Below are positions 33,138 to 41,604 of a stretch of 64,000 nucleotides of DNA, in pieces. The DNA comes from JBBQVK01 sp038211735. Lineage in GTDB: Bacteria > Patescibacteriota > Gracilibacteria > Absconditabacterales > Absconditicoccaceae. The stretch spans positions 186,001 through 250,000 of the forward strand of contig JBBQVK010000002.1 in the NCBI GenBank assembly GCA_038211735.1. The letters run 5' to 3'. The notes under the pieces are model-generated. The model had not been told where the DNA came from. It saw nothing but the letters and a program-made list of their open reading frames with translations, and did no database searches. Each line of letters starts with the position of its first letter. The first letter of the stretch is position 1. The position numbers were made by a program, and so were the translations under genes.

Positions 33138-33524
33138 ATGAAAAAATTTGATCAATGGAATATTCTTAAAAAGAAGGTTAATGCTCAAAAGGGCAATGTT
33201 TTTGTTAGACCTAGAGAAGTTTGGTACGCGCATATATGAGTTAATGTAGGAAACGAAGAAGATGGTAAAGGAACTACTTTTCAAAGACCAGTCTTGGTAA
33301 TAAAAAAGGTGGGTAATCTGTTCTTTGTTGCTCCACTTACAACAAAAGGGAGAGATAGTATCTTCTATTATACGTTTCCACACGAATATTTTAGCTGTAT
33401 TTCTCGTGTGATTCTTTCTCAAGCAAAGATGGTAGATAAAAAAAGACTAACTGATAAATTATTTGTGGTCGATACTGATCATTTTATTTGTATAAAAGAA
33501 AAACTTAAAGCATTGCTACTTTAA
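33138..33524 (+). CDS. PemK/MazF-like endoribonuclease-fold protein, copy 2
   Basis: A 128-aa paralogue of the protein at 31558: REVWYAHIGVNVGNEEDGKGTTFQRPVLVIKKVGNLFFVAPLTTKGRDSIFYYTF shares the motif order and even the distal ISRVILSQAKMVDKKRL segment (PSRVVLNHAKTIDKNRF in copy 1). The key Arg of RPVLV is kept. One TGA codes Gly (HIGVN). No antitoxin is visible within the 146-bp upstream gap. A TATAAT-like -10 lies near 33089. Two related copies flank lysE, which suggests local duplication. Confidence 0.78.
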
Positions 33525-33619
33525 GTTTCTTATTTCCTCTTCCTCGAGCTAGTCAAGGAGAGAATCCCGAAGGACGTTTGTACAATCAATATAGATAAAA
33601 CACTTTAAAAATCAAGACA

Positions 33620-34138
33620 TTATAGCTGTCCTTTATATTTTTGTCTAATAAAATTCAGTTCACTCCAAATAGGCTCATCTTTTATAAACGGTTCCGCATA
33701 TGAAATAAAGTAAGCGATTTTATCTCGAGGATACTGAGTGAAATCTTCTTGATTGTAATATGGTTCATTTTCTATGAAATCTGCAGCCATCACAATAAGG
33801 CTTTCTCAACTCATGGCAGTCGCTCTTATTATGGCTTTTGTATACTGTTCTACTTTATCTTCTATAGAAAAATCATACGTACAAGCATCCACAATACGTG
33901 CTACTGATTCTCCAAATTGATCTCTTATTTGAGTAAGAGTTGCATCAGAATCTTCAACTGTATCATGCAAAATACCAGCTACAATTATATCACGAGAGTA
34001 GTTTAACTTTGCCAAACTTACTCCGACTAATATGCTGTGTAGAATAACTGGTTTAGGATTTTTTCCCGAAGTAGTTATTGTATTAACCAGAAAAACTATT
34101 GCGCTTTCTATGTCTTTTGCGGTTTGAGAGGAGATCAT
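33620..34138 (-). CDS. HD-domain phosphohydrolase, (p)ppGpp hydrolase-like
   Basis: A 172-aa protein with the HD-domain layout of the RelA/SpoT (MESH1-like) hydrolase: HSILVGVSLAKLNYSRDIIVAGILHDTVEDSDATLTQIRDQFGESVARIVDACT. The first His (H of LHS), the HD pair in GILHDTVED and the following ED are present. The C-terminal part (AADFIENEPYYNQED... KYKGQL) is only recovered after a TGA read as Gly. There is no synthetase or TGS domain, so it is a small alarmone hydrolase candidate. It shares a strand with pyrG just upstream. Confidence 0.8.
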
Positions 34139-34162
34139 GAATGTAGATAATAAGTGAAAGTT

Positions 34163-35755
34163 TTATTTTTTATTCCCACACGCCTCCACAAACCCGACAA
34201 ACAACGGATGAGGGTTGTCGAGTCTAGATTTGAATTCGGGGTGGGCTTGCGTGCCGATGAAGAAGGGGTGGTTGGGGAGTTCGATAAATTCTACTAGGTG
34301 AGATTTTATGTCGCGGCCGGAGAGGATCATGCCGTTTTTTTCGAGGAGTTCGTAGTAGTCAGGATTGACTTCGAAACGGTGGCGATGACGTTCAGTTATT
34401 TTTTCTTTGCCATAGAGTTTACGGACTTTGGATCATTTTTCGAGTTTGGTCGTGTACGATCACAAACGCATACTTCATCACTTACGAAGCTCTTCTGATT
34501 GGCCAGGCATTCGTGAGATAACGGGCGTGTTGGTGGTTGGATTGTCTTCGACGGTGTTGGCGTGTTTGAGACCACAGACGTTTCTTGCGAACTCGACGAC
34601 GGCCATTTGGAGACCGAGGCATAGTCCGAGGTAAGGGACGTTGTGTTCTCTACAATATTTTGCTGCTTTGATTTTCCCTTCCATTCATCTTTTTCAGAAT
34701 CCTCACGGGATGAGAAGTCCGTCGATCGATTTCATTATTTTGGTTCTCTCTTTGGTATCTTCAAACTGTTCTGCTTGGATCCAGTGGATTTTGATCTGTG
34801 TCTTATGTGCTGCACCTGCATGCTTGAGTGCTTCGATGACGCTCAGGTAGGAGTCGTGCAACTGTGCGTATTTTGCAACGATGCCGATAGTCACAGATTT
34901 TTTCGGATGTAAGAAATCTCTCACACGTTCATTTCGTTTTTTGAGATTTGATTTCTTAAGTTTGAGATGTAATTTCTTCTGAATGAGTTCGTCTACTTTT
35001 TGTTGTCTGAATAATTCTGGGACTTGATAGATACTTTCGGCATCAATCGCTTCTATGATGGCTTCTGGTTCAATATCACAAAAGAGGGAAAGCTTGGATT
35101 TGATCTTTTTGTCTAACGGAAAAGCTGTTCTACATACGAGGATATCGGCATGGATTCATAAGCTGGTAAGCTCTTTGGTCGAGTGTTGAATTTGCTTAGT
35201 CTTCATCTCACCAGAATACGGTAGATAGATGATAGGTGCGACGTGGACGTAACAGACGTTCTCTTTGCCCAAATCGTGCTTCATCTGTCTTATCGCCTCG
35301 ATGAAATGCGGTCATTCTATGTCTCCGATCGTCCCTCCGATCTCTACGATTGTTATATCATACTTTTTCGCGTTTTTGATTAGCCATGCTTTCACTTCGT
35401 CAGTCACATGAGGAATTACTTGAACGGTCTGTCCAAGGTAGTCACCACGTCTTTCTTTTTCTATAATGGATTGATAGATGCGTCCGGTGGTTATGGAGTT
35501 ATCTTTGGTGAGATTTTCATTGAGAAATCTTTCATAGTGACCTAGATCAAGGTCGGTTTCAAATCCATCTTCGGTCACGAATACTTCCCCATGTTCATAA
35601 GGGGACATCGTCCCAGCATCGATCTGTAGATAGGGATCTAGCTTGGTAATCGTCACCGAATAGCCAGCAGACCTGAGTAATTTTCCGATACTAGACGCTG
35701 TAATTCCTTTTCCTAAGCCAGATATTACTCATCAGGTCACGAAGATAAATTTCAT
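34163..35755 (-). CDS. pyrG: CTP synthase
   Basis: Converts UTP, ATP and glutamine to CTP. The 530-aa, two-domain protein is full length. The N-terminal synthetase domain begins MKFIFVTGGVISGLGKGITASSIGKLLRSAGYSV, with the first two glycines both TGA, and contains KLDPYLQIDAGTMSPYEHGEVFV and GGTIGDIEGPHF. The C-terminal glutaminase has PGGFGKRG, the nucleophile in LGLCLGLQMAVVEFARN, and HPEFKSRLDNPHPLF with the catalytic His and Glu. The start at 35755 was chosen to include the conserved N-terminus. Confidence 0.96.
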
Positions 35756-35796
35756 GGATGTGCGAAAGAGTAAAATGAATAAAGCTTTAGTGAGCG

Positions 35797-35866
35797 ATTT
35801 TCACGTGAAAATAGAACTTAAAAGTTCAGTATTTTTCGTACTAAATTTTAGAATCCTCTAAAATTT
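35797..35866. promoter_or_regulatory. Two perfect inverted repeats between pyrG and the next gene
   Basis: ATTTTCACGTGAAAAT (35797-35812) is a perfect 16-bp palindrome. AAATTTTAGA-ATCC-TCTAAAATTT (35843-35866) is a perfect 10-bp hairpin without a T-run. They lie between divergent genes; a protein-binding site or leader hairpin is possible. Confidence 0.45.
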
Positions 35867-35972
35867 CTTACAAAAAAAATCGCGCAGATTTTCTTACGCA
35901 TTCCGTTATATGAGGACGGCGGAATAATGGAAGAGCAGGTTGAGAAAGAGATATTGACTTAATTATTTTAAT

Positions 35973-36818
35973 ATGTATAAACAAACCTTAACAAAAAATT
36001 CAAAAAAATATATGTCTGCAATCTTTAAAAATCAACCAGGACATCCCGGTTCGTCTTTCGAGCACGGAGTCCGCACAAATGTCGGCAACCAAGTATCGCA
36101 ATGGGTGCTTGCTATTGCAATAATTGGTAGCTTGATTGCTACACTCGGTCATCCGTTCATCCTCACCGTTCTCTGGCACGCTTGGTGGTGGGCAGTTGTG
36201 GTTTTGTACACGATTAGTGCACGCTACTTTGTCACACAAAGTACTGACGTAAAGCTTGATCAATGGGAAGGAAAGGATGGAAACGATGAAAATGCATTTA
36301 TGTGGATTTCTCTTTGGCCAGTCATGCTCTTGGGTATTGTATTGAGACCTGATTGGAAAGAAGCAAGAAACCGATTTGTTTGGTGGGAAGGTAAAACATA
36401 CATCTTCACAAAAAACAAAGCGGGACCACAAGAACTCTGGAGTAACAATCCAGTACTATTACTTTGGGCTGCCTTGTTCCGTCGAGCAAGCCAGTACAAT
36501 GAACATGTGCAACTCTTGCAGGAGTCTGTTGCGAGTGCACCCATGTTGTTATCTGCAGCGTCGCTTGTTGAACTCACGGAGTTTAAAAGCTCAGTACAGG
36601 AAGCGATTGAGTTGTACAACAATGGAGCTATCCGAGATCCGCAGGTGTTCGTCAATCATTTCGTTCAGTATAATTGGAAGAAAAAACCATTAACTGAGAG
36701 CATGAAAGCGTATCTGATAGAACAGGCTACGGCAACGTTCGCGACTTGAAAATTGAAAATGAAAAGCGCTGCGGTATTTATCGCAGCGTTTCTCGTATTG
36801 GAAAAATTCTTTTCATAA
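35973..36818 (+). CDS. Hypothetical membrane protein, TGA near the 3' end
   Basis: Not recognised. Two hydrophobic spans (QWVLAIAIIGSLIATLG, WWAVVVLYTISA) precede a third (FMWISLWPVMLLGIVL), then a Trp-rich soluble part (RFVWWEGKTYIFTK, ELWSNNPVLLLWAALFRR) and a helical C-terminus. No TGA occurs in 258 codons, then a TGA at 36747-36749 is followed by a hairpin at 36764-36791. Under UGA=Gly the protein runs 23 residues further (281 aa total), and that tail is encoded by the hairpin itself. Under the standard code it would stop at 258 aa just before the terminator. The composition differs from its neighbours, so transfer from a standard-code bacterium is plausible. Confidence 0.65.
36764..36791. 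terminator. Hairpin overlapping the tail of the 35973 gene
   Basis: A 10-bp stem (AAGCGCTGCG / CGCAGCGTTT, one wobble) with an 8-nt loop. It can serve both convergent genes: the plus-strand one if its TGA is a stop, and the minus-strand one ending at 36827. Confidence 0.6.
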
Positions 36819-36826
36819 ATTTGGAG

Positions 36827-37621
36827 CTAGACCTCCAAGAAAAAACTATACTTCTTTATCACCTCAGCAAGTTTTTCGGCGAAAGGTTTGTTGACGTCGT
36901 TGGCGATTTTGTAGAGTCTGTTGATCGAGGTGTGATGTTTTCAGAGTTTGATGATTTTGGTGATCGTGTCGATATCGAGTTGAACTCATTTTTTGATAAG
37001 TTTTTTGGTAGCGATATACATCTCTTTGTCGAGAAGTGAGTCGTAGTTGTACATGCACTCTAGCACAGCCAACTCTTTGTTGGCGATCGCATAACTGTAC
37101 TTGCCCATCTTCACTTTATGCGTAAACTTTTGGATTTTTTTAAATAAGTTTTGCTTTTTCAGTGTATATTTTTTGAAATGGATTGCCTTGGTGGCGACTA
37201 TCATCTCTCTTGATTGCTTGGTCGGGTTTACGATGAGAATAATCTCTGGGACTTCGAGATTTTTGAAGTTAAGTTCGAGCGCTTTGAGGCCACCGATGTA
37301 TCGATCGGTTTTGAGGTAATCTGTGCAGTGATGGTGAAGAATTTGTCGATAGTGGTCTTCCAAAATCAGAAATTCGCTGATATGATCTTCTGGATATTTA
37401 ACGTAGAATATGGTCTTTTTGATAGAAATGAGGTATCATTTGTTTTTTAGGTAGTAGATGAGTTTGTATGCTTTCGTTTGTGAATACGTAGGCCCCATTA
37501 TTTTTTCAATAAGCGTTTTGAGATCGTCAGCGTAGATTATTTTCTTTCTCCGTTTTTTTAGAACGGTTGCGACTTCGTGAAGGTAGGAATTTTTCATAAT
37601 CGGCTTGGATACAAATATCAA
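36827..37621 (-). CDS. Hypothetical protein, possibly AbiEi-antitoxin-like
   Basis: A 264-aa basic protein. The N-terminal ~70 residues look like a winged helix (SYLHEVATVLKKRRKKIIYADDLKTLI, SQTKAYKLIYYLKNKGYLISIKK). They are followed by YIGGLKALELNFKNLEVPEIILIVNPTKQ, a long helical part with a repeated KKY pattern, and ELAVLECMYNYDSL. The order (HTH, then a nuclease-like alpha/beta domain, then an ALE..Y segment) recalls AbiEi-type antitoxins of type IV systems. No AbiEii-like toxin is adjacent. Low certainty. Convergent with the 35973 gene; TGA is Gly in KNKGYLI and KKGVQLD. Confidence 0.4.
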
Positions 37622-37761
37622 AACGAAAAAAATATAAGAATCTTCCCATAAAAAAAAAGAGGAAGTTTCTACTAAAATTATTTGCTTTTCTCTCTTGTAT
37701 TCGACGAGTTAAAGCCTACAAGTCAGTTAATTAGTTTTACTTTGTCGCCCATTTGGTGTCC

Positions 37762-38031
37762 ATGCAGCAACTTAGACTCGTTACTAATGTAGACTTTAGC
37801 AGCAGAACTCTACAAATGGATCAGGTAAAAGCGACCTTTACAAAAGTAGCTAACGCAGTACATGAAGTTGTATTGGAAATTAACTCTCACAAGTTCTTCA
37901 TCCAGATCAAAGCAGGCTTCAAATCATTGGAACATTTCGAGATCATAGCAGTAAAAGGCTTTATAGAACTCGGTATGAAAATAGTAAAATTACTCAAAAA
38001 CATAGTAACTAAGCTCTATTTCGAATATTAA
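37762..38031 (+). CDS. Hypothetical small protein (89 aa)
   Basis: An 89-aa protein starting at ATG 37762 (the frame is open to a TTG three codons earlier). It is helical and weakly amphipathic: QQLRLVTNVDFSSRT, VKATFTKVANAVHEVVLEI, SHKFFIQIKAGFKS and a hydrophobic KIVKLLKNIVTKLYF end. There is no signal peptide and no TGA. It is isolated between a minus-strand gene and trxA, with a terminator about 100 bp downstream. No family is recognised. Confidence 0.5.
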   Translation: MQQLRLVTNVDFSSRTLQMDQVKATFTKVANAVHEVVLEINSHKFFIQIKAGFKSLEHFEIIAVKGFIELGMKIVKLLKNIVTKLYFEY

Positions 38032-38129
38032 GATATAAGATAAAGAATTGCGGCGAATAATTAGTTGATCATTACTTCATTTCCTTGATGTCCAGCGTGT
38101 TAATCATATGTCCAGCCTATCTGCTAGCC

Positions 38130-38174
38130 GGCGGGAAGTCCCACCACTTCCTGCCACAGGGCGGATTTTTTTTT
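38130..38174 (+). terminator. Terminator upstream of trxA
   Basis: Stem GGCGGGAAGT / ACTTCCTGCC (10 bp, one wobble) with a 6-nt loop, then ACAGGGCGGA and nine T. It ends the transcript of the 89-aa gene. Confidence 0.65.
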
Positions 38175-38216
38175 GTTAAAAAATCGTTGTTTTATGTAAA
38201 AATCGTGAGAACCGTT

Positions 38217-38244
38217 TTGCAATGGAACTAAACTTTAGTATACT
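38217..38244 (+). promoter_or_regulatory. Candidate promoter TTGCAA-16-TATACT before trxA
   Basis: TTGCAA at 38217-38222 and TATACT at 38239-38244, 16 bp apart, end 32 bp before the trxA ATG. Confidence 0.6.
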
Positions 38245-38276
38245 GTGCGTAGTTATTTATCTTCTTATTTCGTAGC

Positions 38277-38615
38277 ATGAGTGAAAGCGTAATAGATATC
38301 GTAGGAGAAAAGCAATTTAAAGAACTTATTAGTAGCTCTGATAAGTTGATAGTTGCGGATTTTTGGGCAGAGCGGTGTGGTCCTTGTAGAATGATCGGTC
38401 CAGTGCTGCATGATATTGCTGATAAAAGCGAAGGAAAAGTTATCGTTGCCAAAATAAATGTGGATGATACTGAAAATCAACAAATAGCGCTCGATTTTGG
38501 TGTAAGAAGCATCCCGCAAGTTACTATATTTAAGTGAGGTGAAAAAGTTGATCAGTTTATCGGAGCAATTCCGCCTGATCAGATTGCTAAGTATGTGGCT
38601 AAGAATTTGGTGTAA
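38277..38615 (+). CDS. trxA: Thioredoxin
   Basis: A 112-aa cytosolic thioredoxin that reduces protein disulfides. It has VADFWAERCGPCRMIGPVL (active site CGPC), KINVDDTENQQIALDFGVRSIPQVTIFKGGEKVDQFIGA with the cis-proline in SIPQ, and the conserved late GG in which the first Gly is TGA. The length is normal and the start at ATG 38277 fits. It is a single gene between its own promoter and terminator. Confidence 0.95.
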
Positions 38616-38647
38616 TGATCTCATATAGATAATCAAAATTACTAGAA

Positions 38648-38678
38648 AAGCCTCCCGAGATTCCGAGAGGCTTTTTTT
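38648..38678. terminator. Bidirectional-looking terminator between trxA and the next gene
   Basis: AAGCCTC (38648-38654) pairs with GAGGCTT (38667-38673) around an inner TCCCGAGATTCCGAGA-like region, followed by TTTTTTAA. The minus-strand gene's TAA lies in the same T-run. Confidence 0.8.
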
Positions 38679-39060
38679 AATTCAACTGTTTCGTGGGTCT
38701 TCGACACAATGAATGTATAATGATCCACGGGACTAGAAATATTATTGACCAGTGCATTAACGCTGGTAAAAGCTCATCTAACAAGATGAGATCTTTTTCT
38801 TCTTGTGAAAGTGTAAAGTACCAGATCTTGTGGCCAGTGGCATTGAAGACTACTAGGGGAATGAACATGTAAGAGAATGCAATTACAATTGTCCAAAGTT
38901 GTCCCAGGATATAGCTTCGTGTGAATTTTGATTGGTTTCTGAACATCTCTGTTGTTTTTGTATAACCGTTGATAGCAAAAATGCATGCAAATGACGCGGA
39001 GACTATAAAAAACAATAGATACTCAATCACTACAAAGAAAAATAACTTTAAATGATCCAT
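38677..39060 (-). CDS. Hypothetical membrane protein (127 aa)
   Basis: A 127-aa polytopic membrane protein with about four helices: LKLFFFVVIEYLLFFIVSASFACIFA, LGQLWTIVIAFSYMFIPLVVF, then a polar loop (TGHKIWYFTLSQEEKD) and LMHWSIIFLVPWIIIHSLC. It ends in a basic tail (RRPTKQLN). No TGA and no family recognised. Divergent from metG, whose -10-like TATAAT lies near 39084. Confidence 0.6.
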   Translation of the reverse strand: MDHLKLFFFVVIEYLLFFIVSASFACIFAINGYTKTTEMFRNQSKFTRSYILGQLWTIVIAFSYMFIPLVVFNATGHKIWYFTLSQEEKDLILLDELLPALMHWSIIFLVPWIIIHSLCRRPTKQLN

Positions 39061-39186
39061 AGTTAATGTTTTTTAGTTCGGTTATAATATAAATACTTAT
39101 ATATATAAGTCAACTCATCGTTATTTTCTTTCTCTAGCGGTTTTATCTCAGTTTCGTATGATGCAGCTCCTTTATAAGTCTTTGAC

Positions 39187-40770
39187 ATGACTATGACCAA
39201 AAGAATATATCTTACTACGCCGATATACTATGCAAACGCGGCACCACACATAGGAAATGCGTATACCTCATTGATTGGGGATGTGATGGCGAGAGCGAAA
39301 AGAATGCTTGGGTATGAGGTGAAGTTCGCAACAGGGACTGATGAAAATGGTCAGAAAATGGTCCAGACTGCCGCTGCTCAGGGCAAGGACGTCAAACTCT
39401 TTCTCGATGAGATCGCTGCAGAACATAAAAGGACATGGGATGTATTGCGTGTAAGTTATACCGACTTTATTAGAACGACAGAACCAAGACATCATGAGTT
39501 TGTGCAAAAAATGCTACAGAAAACATTTGATGCAGGAGATATTTATCAAGGAGAGTATGAGTGATTGTACTGTGTAGGATGTGAAGCGTTCAAAAAACCT
39601 GCAGACCTTATCGAGCGCGATGGTAAAATGGTCTGTCCTGATCATCTCACAGTTCCACAAACACTCAAAGAAAAAAATCGATTTTTCAAACTTGCATCAT
39701 TTCAGGATCGTTTACAAAAGTTCTACGATGAGCATACTGATTTTTGTATTCCACAGTTTAGATACAATGAGATTCTTTCGTTCGTTGCACAAGGACTAGA
39801 AGATTTTTCTATCTCACGTGAATGAAGTACCTTTGGAGTTCCATTGCCGTTTGATGATACAGCGGTTACGTATATATGGTTTGATGCGTTGTATAACTAT
39901 CTGACGGTCTGTCAGGGAGGTGATGAGGCGTTTCGGAATGAAGGGGAGGTTATTCATCTTATTGGCAAGGATATTGGCCGTTTCCACGCTATTTTCTGGC
40001 CGGCTATGCTGATGTCTTCAGGATGGAAACTTCCTGATCAGATTGTGATCAATGGGTACTTTACGATAGATGGTCAGAAGATGAGTAAGACGTTGTGAAA
40101 CATTATCATGCCGTTGGAACTTATAGAGGAGCATGGGAGAGATCCGTTGGTCTACTATCTCTTTAGTGATAATAAGATCTGAAACGATGGTGATTTCTCT
40201 TGGGAGAGATTCATTTCTACCAAAGAACAAACACTCAAGAAATGATGGGGGAACCTTGTCGTAAGAGCAACCACGCTGTGTAGAAAATATGACATAACAA
40301 CAGTTAGTATGGAAGGCGATGCGAAAGAAAGTCATCAAGCATTGCTTGCACTCTCGACCGCTCAATGAATCCAAGAGAATGGACTCCGAAAACTTTTCGT
40401 AGATGGATGGACGCCAGACTATCTTGAAACATATCTCAAGACATTCGACTTAGTATCATATCTAAGAGATTGGTTCCAGCTCGTACAGTTGGGAAATAAA
40501 CGAGTTGATCAGACCAAACCACGAGAGATTGCAAAGACCGATCTTGATCAGGCAAAAAGAGACCTCCAAGCGCTTGTACGACTTATAAAGGGTACTGCCA
40601 TTATTTCCGCACCATTTCTATTGGATGGATTTGCACGTTTCAAAGAGTTGGTAAACGTCCAACACCCAGCTTGGGGAAACTATACGACTAATCAGACAAC
40701 CAATGAGACAGAGGAGTTATTCAACTTAACGGATTTTGACGTGCAGTATAGCGAAGGGTATTTGTATTAA
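39187..40770 (+). CDS. metG: Methionyl-tRNA synthetase
   Basis: Charges initiator and elongator tRNA-Met. The 527-aa protein has the N-terminal RIYLTTPIYYANAAPHIGNAYTS with the HIGH motif as HIGN, then FATGTDENGQKM, a zinc-knuckle-like LYCVGCEAF, VTYIWFDALYNYLT, the catalytic-domain IGKDIGRFHAIFWPAMLMS, and KMSKTLGN (KMSKS variant), whose Gly is TGA. The C-terminal EMAP/tRNA-binding domain is absent, as in short MetRS forms. Around ten TGA codons fall at glycines such as YEGLYCV and GNIIMP. Confidence 0.95.
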
Positions 40771-40781
40771 TTTCTCTGCAT

Positions 40782-40831
40782 AAAAAAACCTAGCCGTTGC
40801 TTGTCTGTGATACACAGAGGCAACGTCTAGG
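40782..40831 (-). terminator. Terminator for the minus-strand gene at 40889
   Basis: Stem CCTAG-(C)-CGTTGC / GCAACG-(T)-CTAGG spans 40789-40831; reading the minus strand it is followed by seven T. It also lies 19 bp after the metG stop. Confidence 0.7.
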
Positions 40832-40888
40832 TGGGAGTGAGCTCTTTGTTCGTAGATAGAGTAGTGTTGAATAGTAGTATTTGAAAGG

Positions 40889-41422
40889 TTAAATACTTTG
40901 CATCTGCAGAGATTTTTTCCCGATAAACACTACATCGATGATCACTTTTCCTCTCCATATCCTTTCGCGTTCATAAACAATTACGCAAGGGTAGCAGAGG
41001 GCAATTTGTAAATTTCTTCTATCAATCCGCTGGACTGCTTCTGGATATTTCAGATAGACTATATGATTGATCCAGGGAGTTAGTTGATCATACGCGGCGA
41101 AAATCTGTAAAAGAACTTCCAAATTACCGTATGAAACGGTCTCTTTTCGTTGTCTGAAGCCTAGTTTAATGATAAGGCTTTCCGTGTAATCTTCCAACTC
41201 ATATCGCTGTTCGTTGGAAGTTGTCGCTTGTACAATTAACCTTTCACCTGATAGTCCTAAAAGGTCAGGTTGTCTGTACTGCGGGGAGGAATGGAAGGAG
41301 ATCATAAGATTTTCCCATCCGGATCCGCTACAGGCCAGGTTCGGTAGATACCAGAGATGGTAATAGATTGCCAATACCATCCCACCCAAAAGGGCAGCAG
41401 CTAAATAGTTATTTTTCTTCAT
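40889..41422 (-). CDS. Membrane-anchored protein of unknown function (177 aa)
   Basis: A 177-aa protein with an N-terminal anchor (NYLAAALLGGMVLAIYYHLWYL) and a probable extracytoplasmic beta-rich domain: SGERLIVQATTSNEQRYELED, VSYGNLEVLLQIFAAYDQLTPWINHIVYL, LQIALCYPCVIVYERERIWRGKVIIDVVFIG. Cysteines at ALCYPC could form a disulfide. No TGA codons. It has its own TTGACA-type promoter and downstream terminator, so it is probably monocistronic. No family is recognised. Confidence 0.65.
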   Translation of the reverse strand: MKKNNYLAAALLGGMVLAIYYHLWYLPNLACSGSGWENLMISFHSSPQYRQPDLLGLSGERLIVQATTSNEQRYELEDYTESLIIKLGFRQRKETVSYGNLEVLLQIFAAYDQLTPWINHIVYLKYPEAVQRIDRRNLQIALCYPCVIVYERERIWRGKVIIDVVFIGKKSLQMQSI

Positions 41423-41452
41423 ATGGATAGGATTTTGTTTTTCTTATCTTAT

Positions 41453-41480
41453 TCTATACCCTTATTGTATTGTATGTCAA
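41453..41480 (-). promoter_or_regulatory. Candidate promoter TTGACA-16-TATAGA
   Basis: On the minus strand TTGACA (41480-41475) and TATAGA (41458-41453) are separated by 16 bp and lie 30 bp before the ATG at 41422. It is divergent from the next promoter. Confidence 0.55.
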
Positions 41481-41508
41481 TTAAATCTACGATTCTAGCC
41501 CCAAATAT

Positions 41509-41536
41509 TTGCATTATTTGGCATAGAAAGTATACT
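41509..41536 (+). promoter_or_regulatory. Candidate promoter TTGCAT-16-TATACT
   Basis: TTGCAT at 41509-41514 and TATACT at 41531-41536, 16 bp apart, lie 68 bp upstream of the TraG-S1 gene. Confidence 0.55.
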
Positions 41537-41604
41537 CTAGTGGGGAATTATTCGGTCGAAATTGTATTTCTTTTTGACCTTCTTTATATCACATTTGGCG
41601 CACT

